From contig OZ240213.1 of the NCBI GenBank assembly GCA_965197555.1, positions 744,001-808,000 on the forward strand: a stretch of 64,000 nt of DNA, given 5' to 3'. Position numbers and translations under genes: made by a program. This DNA comes from G965197555 sp965197555 (GTDB taxonomy: Bacteria; Chloroflexota; Dehalococcoidia; Lucifugimonadales; UBA3495). The notes beneath the pieces are model-generated. The model was not told the origin of the DNA. It saw only the letters and a program-made list of their open reading frames with translations, and searched no databases. Each line of letters opens with the position of its first letter. Position 1 is the stretch's first letter. Of this stretch, positions 58,777-64,000 are shown piece after piece.

Positions 58777-60441
58777 ATGCGCCGCTTATATCTGCTCCTG
58801 TCCCTGGTCATTTTTATCGGAGTAGCTTGTGGGGGACAGCAGGCCGCTGCGCCAAACCCCACCAGCTCACCGGACCAAGCCACCGCACCCGCTGCTGATG
58901 CGCCTGTTGGCGGCAGGCTCATCCGGTTGGGAGACGACCCTCCCACTCTGGACCCCCATCTGACTGGCGACGTCAGTTCTGCGGTTATCATAGTGGAAGT
59001 ATTCGGTGGACTGGTCACCATAGAGGCCCAAAACCCGCGGGACCTACGAGACCCTCAGCTAAAGATCGTGGGTGACATGGCCGAGGACTGGGCAATTAGT
59101 CCGGATGGCACAACCTACACCTTTCGGCTTAGAGAAAATGGCAAGTTCCAGGATGGCCGCCTGGTTACTGCGGAGGATTTCAAGTGGTCCCTGGAGAGGG
59201 CAGCGGACCCGGCTACCCAGTCGTCCATTGTCGATGTGTTCCTCGGTGATATTGTAGGCGTCCCTGAAAAGCTGGCCGGAGAGAGGAACGACGTCCCCGG
59301 CGTACGGGTTATTGACCAACGCACCCTGGCTATTACCGCCGATGCGCCGAAGGCATATTTCCTGGCCAAACTTACTTATCCCACGGCCTTTGTTCTGGAT
59401 AAGAATAACGTGGAGATCGGATCGTCGTGGATGTTCGAGCCCAACGGCACCGGCCCGTTCCGGCTGGCCGAATACCTACCGGGAGAAATCCTGAGGTTGG
59501 AGCGCAACGAGCACTATCAGCTCGGCCCTCCCAAGCTCGACGAGGTTAAATTTGTCCTCAGCGGTGGAGACCCGCTGTTGATGTACGAAAACGATGAAAT
59601 CCACGTTACGGGCGTCGGACTCCTGAACCTGGAGGCCATCCGCGATCCGGGAAACCCTTTGCAAAGCGAGCTACATCGGGCACCGCCCAGCTTTGGCATC
59701 TCCTACGTGGGCATGAACGTAAACGAAGCTCCTTTCGACGATACCAAGGTCCGGCAAGCCCTCAACTATGCAGTGGACAAACAGACCATATCCGAATCGC
59801 TGCTCCAGAACCTGACGGCGCCAGCCAACAGCATCCTTCCTCCCAGTTTTCCAGGATACAATCCGGGCCTCAAGGGGTACCAATACGATCCTGAGAAAGC
59901 TAAGCAGCTCCTGAAGGAGTCCAAATATGGGGAGAATTTGGATGATTTTCCCCGCGTCGTCGTGACATTGCCTGGCTCCTTTGGCGCCCCGGTCAGTCCC
60001 TCCATGGAAGCAATCCTCCAAATGTGGCGGGAGAACCTGGGTATTGAAGTGGAGATACTGCAGACCGAGTGGGCCATCTACTTGCAGGACCTACACCAGA
60101 GGCGCTTCCAGATGTTTGGCGGACTGGCCTGGATAGCGGATTACCCAGACCCAGAGAACTTCCTGGACGTTCTTTTCCATTCCGAGAGCAGCAACAACCA
60201 CACCGGTTATGCCAACCAAGAAGTCGACCGCCTATTGGAGAGTGCACGCCTGGAGCTGAACGAAACAAAGCGCTTCAATATATACCACCAAGTAGAGGAG
60301 ATGATCCTGAACGACGCGCCATGGGTCCCCTTGTGGCACGGCAATGAAGGGTATGTATTGGTTAAGCCATACGTCCAAGACTATTTCTTGTTTCCGCTGG
60401 TCATACCCAGACTCCGCTACGTGTATATGACCCAGCCTTAG
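58777..60441 (+). CDS. ABC transporter substrate-binding lipoprotein (oligopeptide/dipeptide type, SBP_bac_5)
   Basis: 554-residue extracellular receptor for peptides or other solutes. It has an N-terminal basic and hydrophobic signal with a lipobox (FIGVACGG), then a Ala/Pro/Ser linker. The solute-binding protein family 5 core has GGRLIRLGDDPPTLDPHLTGDVSS, VVGDMAEDW-like DMAEDWAISPDGTTYTFRLRENGKFQDGRLVTAEDFKWSLERAADP, GTGPFRLAEYLPGEILRLERNEHY, FDDTKVRQALNYAVDKQTI and ADYPDPENFLDVLFHS. I chose the ATG at 58777 because CGAGG lies 6 nt upstream and it starts the signal. No permease or ATPase gene is adjacent. Confidence 0.9.
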   Translation: MRRLYLLLSLVIFIGVACGGQQAAAPNPTSSPDQATAPAADAPVGGRLIRLGDDPPTLDPHLTGDVSSAVIIVEVFGGLVTIEAQNPRDLRDPQLKIVGDMAEDWAISPDGTTYTFRLRENGKFQDGRLVTAEDFKWSLERAADPATQSSIVDVFLGDIVGVPEKLAGERNDVPGVRVIDQRTLAITADAPKAYFLAKLTYPTAFVLDKNNVEIGSSWMFEPNGTGPFRLAEYLPGEILRLERNEHYQLGPPKLDEVKFVLSGGDPLLMYENDEIHVTGVGLLNLEAIRDPGNPLQSELHRAPPSFGISYVGMNVNEAPFDDTKVRQALNYAVDKQTISESLLQNLTAPANSILPPSFPGYNPGLKGYQYDPEKAKQLLKESKYGENLDDFPRVVVTLPGSFGAPVSPSMEAILQMWRENLGIEVEILQTEWAIYLQDLHQRRFQMFGGLAWIADYPDPENFLDVLFHSESSNNHTGYANQEVDRLLESARLELNETKRFNIYHQVEEMILNDAPWVPLWHGNEGYVLVKPYVQDYFLFPLVIPRLRYVYMTQP

Positions 60442-60469
60442 CGGGCCTCCGGCCGGAACGGCTGGCTTT

Positions 60470-60499
60470 TTGGATGAACCCCCGCCAATGGCGTACACT
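60470..60499 (+). promoter_or_regulatory. Possible promoter of the exonuclease gene
   Basis: TTGGAT at 60470-60475, 18 nt, then TACACT at 60494-60499. Confidence 0.3.
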
Positions 60500-60517
60500 C
60501 GCCGTTGATTCGGTCAA

Positions 60518-61414
60518 GTGATGACAGGTCCGGCCATGAAGATTCATCTCGTCGACGGCACCTACGAGCTTTTTAGGGCCTACTTTTCCATCCCATCCTT
60601 GACTGCGCCAGACGGCCGTTCCGTCGGTGCGGTGCTGGGACTTGTTCAGACGCTGCTATCCCTGCTGCGAGGGAGCGATGTGTCCCACGTAGCCTGCGCC
60701 TTCGATCATCAGGTCCAGTCCTTCAGAAACAGTCTCTTTGCTGGTTACAAGACTGGGGAGGACACCCCTGGCGACCTGTTGAGGCAGTTCGATTTGGCCG
60801 AGCGGGCCGCTGCCGCTCTGGGTCTGGTCGTGTGGCCGATGGTGGAGTTCGAGGCGGACGATGCATTGGCCTCCGCCGCCGCACGGTGGCGGGATGCCCC
60901 TGGGGTGGAGCAGGTGGTCATTTGTTCGCCGGACAAGGACCTAACGCAGATGGTGCAAGGCCGGAGGGTCGTTTGTCTCGATAGGCGAAGGAATCTGGTG
61001 ATGGACGAAGGGGTGGTAGTGGAGAAATTCGGCGTCTCCCCCGAATCAATCCCGGATTACTTGGCCTTGGTGGGAGATACTGCCGATAGAATCCCCGGCA
61101 TACCCAAGTGGGGGCCTAAGACCGCCGGGCTTGTATTGAGGAGCTATGCTCATATCGAGAATATTCCTGACGATGCAACCCAGTGGCAGGTACCAGTGCG
61201 GGGCGCACCGGCCATCGCCGCCAGCCTGGCTGAGCATAGGCGAGAGGCAATCCTCTACAAGAGCCTGGCAACACTGCGTTTAGACGTACCCCTTGATGAG
61301 AGCTTAGCTGATCTCGAATGGAGGGGCGTTCGTAAAACGGAATTCGAAGCTCTCCGTTCCGAGTTGGGCTTCACCCGCGAAGCGGTCCACGATAACGAGT
61401 GGGCCGCCGATTAG
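60518..61414 (+). CDS. Stand-alone 5'-3' exonuclease (Pol I N-terminal/FEN-like)
   Basis: 298-residue protein matching the 5'-nuclease domain of DNA polymerase I without the polymerase. Motifs are HLVDGTYELFRAYFS, VACAFDHQVQSFRNSLFAGYKTGE, VEFEADDALASAAARW, VVICSPDKDLTQMV and LVGDTADRIPGIPKWGPKTAGLVL (helix-hairpin-helix). The acidic metal-binding residues are present. It probably removes RNA primers or flaps. The alternative start ATG at 60536 (MKIHLVDG) is closer to the conserved part. Confidence 0.88.
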   Translation: MMTGPAMKIHLVDGTYELFRAYFSIPSLTAPDGRSVGAVLGLVQTLLSLLRGSDVSHVACAFDHQVQSFRNSLFAGYKTGEDTPGDLLRQFDLAERAAAALGLVVWPMVEFEADDALASAAARWRDAPGVEQVVICSPDKDLTQMVQGRRVVCLDRRRNLVMDEGVVVEKFGVSPESIPDYLALVGDTADRIPGIPKWGPKTAGLVLRSYAHIENIPDDATQWQVPVRGAPAIAASLAEHRREAILYKSLATLRLDVPLDESLADLEWRGVRKTEFEALRSELGFTREAVHDNEWAAD

Positions 61415-61836
61415 TTCCCCTGCCCATCTACAAGCCCGTTGGTGGTCCGACAAGCCTGCCCGCCCGTTCGTGGTGAGCTTGTCGAACCATGAACGGGCGG
61501 GCCTTCGACAGGCTCTGGGCGGACGGGGTATTGGCGTGAGGTGGGGAATTAGGGCCTTGGGATGCGGCCTCGCCGGGGGTCACGTCCTCTTCTAAGATAC
61601 AAGGGCGGCCCTTCGACTGGCGAACGGCAAGATTCGCATTAGGGGAAAGACAGGAGGTGCCATCCCACTACCAGTGTGTCTAAAGGGCTGGCTTAGAAAC
61701 TATGTCAATGGTGGTTCTAGGGACTTGTCCTGGGCCTTTACATGGGCCTTACTACGACGCAGAGGTTCCCCATCCGTTCGGCCTGAGCTTGTCGAAGGGT
61801 GGGTACCGTTGTGGCGCAGAGCGTCGAGATCGTTAA
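61415..61836. repeat. REP-type repeat region
   Basis: No gene. CGCCCGTTCGTGG (61461-61473) pairs with CCATGAACGGGCG (61487-61499), with one mismatch, around TGAGCTTGTCGAA. The inverted motif CCTTCGACAGGCTC follows at 61502-61515, and another CCTGAGCTTGTCGAAGG lies near 61781-61798. These share the core of the tandem array near 52.8 kb. Confidence 0.6.
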
Positions 61837-63465
61837 TTAGAACTGGTCGAAGGCCTTGGGCATCGGTTTGAACATACAACCCTCGACGAAGATCTCGAAA
61901 AAGTCGTCCGTCGTCTCCAACTCGACATGCTCGATGCGGCGTACCATCTGCTCGGCTGTCCGCCGCATCTCCCTTGACAACAGCATAATGGTGGCACCCT
62001 CCAACGATGCGTTGCCAACCTTGACGATCTTCTCCGTGGGCAGATCGGCGATGAAGCCTATCTGCCGTGCGTTATCGACATCGACATAGTTGGCAAACCC
62101 ACCCGCTAGGAACAACTTGTTGACCGCCCCCGGCGGGATGCCGTAGCGGCGCAGCGTTATATACTGCCCGGAATAGTTGGCCGACTTGGCTTGGGCCAAG
62201 GCACTGATGTCAGACCTGGAAAGGGACATCCGTTTTTCCGGGACGAACTCAAACTCGTTGCTGCCATCTTGCAGCACGCCCAAGTCGCTCATCTTGCCGG
62301 TGCACCGGAGTTGGGCTAGCAGGTCTACCAAGCCCGAACCGCAGATGCCCTGGGGCTCGGCGTCGTTGATGGTCCGGTACCGGACTTCCGAGCCCGTGAT
62401 CTGGACGGACTCCACCGCTCCGTCGTATCCAGGCATCCCGTAGGTAACCTGGCCGCCCTCAAAAGCCGGTCCTGCGGGACAGGATGCGGCCAGCATGCGT
62501 TCCCGGTTTCCCACCACCACTTCCGTGTTGGTGCCCACGTCCACCAACATCACCGCTTCTTCCATCTCATCCATACCGACGGCTAGCAGGTCCGCAGCCA
62601 CGTCGGCTCCCACATGGGATCCGATCAACGGCCCTGAGTAGACGTTGGCCCCGGGAAACACCCGCAGGCCTAGCTCATCTGCGGTGGCGTTGAGAGCGGT
62701 GGTCTCTCGAAGCCCTTCCGCCACCTCTTGCTCGACCACGGACCGGTAGGGCTTCTGGCCGATTGGCTGGACGTCCAGTCCGAAGAACAGATCACGCATG
62801 GTTGAGTTGCCGACTATCACAGCCTCGTATACATGCCTGCGATGGAATCCGACACGGCGGGCCATGTCTCCCACCTCGAAGTTGATGGCGGAGAGCATGA
62901 CTTGTCGAAGCTCTCCGTTGTAAGGGCCTCCGTCGTAAGAAATCCGGTGCATGATGTCGCTGCCGCCGAAACGCTGGGGATTCTCGAAAGAGGCAGTGGT
63001 TAAGGTTGCACCGCTTTCCAGGTCCACCAGATTCATGACCACGGTGGTGGTACCCAAGTCGATGGCGAGCCCATAGATCCTTCCCTGGTAACCGTCGATT
63101 CTCAGGTCACTCTGGAATACTGAATCTCCTCGTCTAGTCGTCAGAGGGTCCAAGGTAATATGGCGCCGTATCGAATCGACTAGGATTCTGGGTTGCCGCC
63201 GCAGTACAGCGAACTCGATTGAGGCTTGGGAATCGATAATTCTTGCCTGACAAGCCAGGCGGTAATTTTCCCGTAAAAAGGCTTCCGGTCCACTTGGAGG
63301 GTTGAGGGCCTCGGAGCCGCGACGGACTTCAACTATGCATTCGTGGCACTCGCCGCTGCGGTTACAGGAAGTGGGAACCCGGACTTTTGCCTCATCGGCG
63401 TAGTCGAAGAGGCTCCTACCTGGGACCAAATCCATCTCCCTGCCCTGGTGGTAAAGAGGAGACAT
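61837..63465 (-). CDS. RACo-like corrinoid activation protein (2Fe-2S plus ASKHA domain)
   Basis: 542-residue protein that probably reactivates a corrinoid methyl carrier by ATP-driven reduction of Co(II). The N-terminal ferredoxin-like domain has 2Fe-2S cysteines at 34, 40, 43 and 72 (TSCNRSGECHECIVEV; RLACQA). A linker domain follows. The ASKHA ATPase domain starts near residue 130 with LAIDLGTTTVVMNLVDLESG, then VIVGNSTMRDLFFG, GSHVGADVAADLLAVGM, MLVDVGTNTEVVVGNRERMLAASCPAGPAFEGG, GICGSGLVDLLAQL and LFLAGGFANYVDVDNARQIG. It is downstream of a corrinoid-protein gene on the same strand, which fits the role. Confidence 0.88.
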   Translation of the reverse strand: MSPLYHQGREMDLVPGRSLFDYADEAKVRVPTSCNRSGECHECIVEVRRGSEALNPPSGPEAFLRENYRLACQARIIDSQASIEFAVLRRQPRILVDSIRRHITLDPLTTRRGDSVFQSDLRIDGYQGRIYGLAIDLGTTTVVMNLVDLESGATLTTASFENPQRFGGSDIMHRISYDGGPYNGELRQVMLSAINFEVGDMARRVGFHRRHVYEAVIVGNSTMRDLFFGLDVQPIGQKPYRSVVEQEVAEGLRETTALNATADELGLRVFPGANVYSGPLIGSHVGADVAADLLAVGMDEMEEAVMLVDVGTNTEVVVGNRERMLAASCPAGPAFEGGQVTYGMPGYDGAVESVQITGSEVRYRTINDAEPQGICGSGLVDLLAQLRCTGKMSDLGVLQDGSNEFEFVPEKRMSLSRSDISALAQAKSANYSGQYITLRRYGIPPGAVNKLFLAGGFANYVDVDNARQIGFIADLPTEKIVKVGNASLEGATIMLLSREMRRTAEQMVRRIEHVELETTDDFFEIFVEGCMFKPMPKAFDQF

Positions 63466-63558
63466 GGAGGCATTTTAGCACGGGGTGGCGGCTGAAGCTG
63501 GGCAAGCGAATAAAGCGCGCCACGGAGTGGCTGGGGTTGGTGAACCGGCTCGCGGGGG

Positions 63559-63816
63559 CTAGACTCGCCAGGCGCTGCGATAGTCAAGATCGTCGCTGCC
63601 GGTGCATTTCGGCAGCACGCTAGTGCTGTGGGTCTTGGACTGGTTGCGGCAGCCGAAGTTGGCCGTACAGAGGTCTTGAGCGTTCTTGTAAGGGCAGCGA
63701 TACATGGAGACACGGTTGGCGGTCTCGTTGATGTCACTAAATATCTTTTGTAGCCGGGAAACACTGGCCCGGTACCGCTCGATGTCGATTTCGCTGCCCA
63801 ATCTAAGACCGCCCAC
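63559..63816 (-). CDS. Small four-cysteine protein in the corrinoid operon
   Basis: 85-residue protein of no family I can name. Residues 1-35 look helical (IDIERYRASVSRLQKIFSDINETANRV). A cysteine cluster follows: CPYKNAQDLCTANFGC with C41, C50 and C56, and C71 in KCTGSDDLDY. Spacing C-x8-C-x5-C-x14-C could bind a metal or Fe-S cluster. The GTG start (63814-63816) overlaps the end of the corrinoid-protein gene by 14 nt, so the two are translationally coupled. The RACo-like gene starts 93 nt downstream. Confidence 0.65.
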   Translation of the reverse strand: MGGLRLGSEIDIERYRASVSRLQKIFSDINETANRVSMYRCPYKNAQDLCTANFGCRNQSKTHSTSVLPKCTGSDDLDYRSAWRV

Positions 63817-64000
63817 TAACTGGAGCTGCTTCTTGCACTCCTTCTGCGCCCACTAGTTTCTTGGTCAGCTCAACACACGACATGGCGTCCTTGCCGTACC
63901 CGTCGGCGCCCATGTCATCGGCGAAGTCCTGGTTCAAAGGTGCGCCGCCCACCATGATTTTGACATCACGCCGGAGACCGGCTTCTTCAAAGGCCTCTAC
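63803..64000 (-). CDS. Corrinoid (B12-binding) protein, C-terminal part
   Basis: Partial gene entering from the right edge. The last 65 codons read EEAGLRRDVKIMVGGAPLNQDFADDMGADGYGKDAMSCVELTKKLV, then AEGVQEAAPVSGRS and TAG at 63803-63805. The VMVGGAP-(V/L)-x(5)-FA-x-x-(I/M)GADGY-x-x-DA pattern is the C-terminus of the Rossmann-like cobalamin-binding domain in methyltransferase corrinoid proteins (MtbC/MttC/MetH-like). It carries a methyl group between a substrate-specific methyltransferase and an acceptor. The likely partner methyltransferase lies outside the window. Confidence 0.85.
   Translation of the reverse strand, partial: VEAFEEAGLRRDVKIMVGGAPLNQDFADDMGADGYGKDAMSCVELTKKLVGAEGVQEAAPVSGRS

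Noticed and set aside
61674..61871. 65-codon open frame with PELVEG
   Set aside because: PELVEG is the translation of the CCTGAGCTTGTCGAAGG repeat, so the frame is produced by the repeat and not by a gene.
1..64000. tRNA or rRNA genes
   Set aside because: I looked for T-loop (GTTCRANYC) and acceptor pairing in all gaps and saw none that fold; a covariance-model search would be decisive.

Overview
The window reads like a bacterial chromosome segment from the Chloroflexota, most likely a SAR202 or other Dehalococcoidia-type lineage. This is an inference from gene content and order, not from a marker-gene search. It rests on the mix of four luciferase-like flavin/F420 oxidoreductases, several amidohydrolases, a DUF1800/DUF1501/NHL block, a corrinoid protein with a RACo-like activator, a PAC2-family protein, and frequent GTG/TTG starts. 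Most of the window is densely packed with housekeeping genes. I found no rRNA, tRNA or CRISPR array.

Region 1 (1-5.0 kb) is an eroding accessory edge. It holds a cadherin-type surface protein broken by two in-frame TAG codons, a remnant of a nucleotide-sugar dehydrogenase, a complete ISNCY (IS1202-like) element, an iron-type ABC substrate-binding lipoprotein and a membrane glycosyltransferase-like remnant.

Region 2 (5-26.9 kb) is core. It runs rplS, priA, def, a CCA-adding/poly(A) polymerase family gene, secD-secF, [IS630 copy 1], nfo, a minimal zincin and pgpA. Then comes the long rpsB-tsf-pyrH-frr-uppS-cdsA-dxr-rseP-ispG block, followed by proS. It links translation, envelope lipid synthesis, isoprenoid supply and membrane proteolysis.

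Region 3 (26.9-32.7 kb) is accessory: a DUF3467-like gene pair, an MFS transporter, an alpha/beta hydrolase with a luciferase-like monooxygenase, and a divergent RuvC-fold protein with a zinc-ribbon protein.

Region 4 (32.9-39.7 kb) is core again: pheS, pheT, a moeA-like gene with a histidine-rich N-terminus, then the convergent infC-rpmI-rplT operon. The infC gene must start at AUA or AUU.

Region 5 (39.8-52.7 kb) holds a PAC2 protein, two amidohydrolases, a site-2 protease with neighbouring unknowns, the DUF1800-DUF1501-NHL set behind a near-consensus promoter, coaX-coaBC and a luciferase-like oxidoreductase.

Region 6 (52.7-64 kb) is repeat-rich. A tandem array of about 125-bp palindromic units is split by IS630 copy 2. 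After it come a formamidase-family gene, two luciferase-like oxidoreductases, a nested-hairpin repeat region, an oligopeptide-type binding lipoprotein, a stand-alone 5'-3' exonuclease, more REP-type repeats, and the end of a corrinoid methyltransfer operon that runs off the window.

The most notable observations are the forced non-AUG infC start, the two IS630 copies whose stop codon is supplied by the TA target duplication, the tandem repeat array that records the IS insertion, and a small four-cysteine protein between the corrinoid protein and its putative activator.
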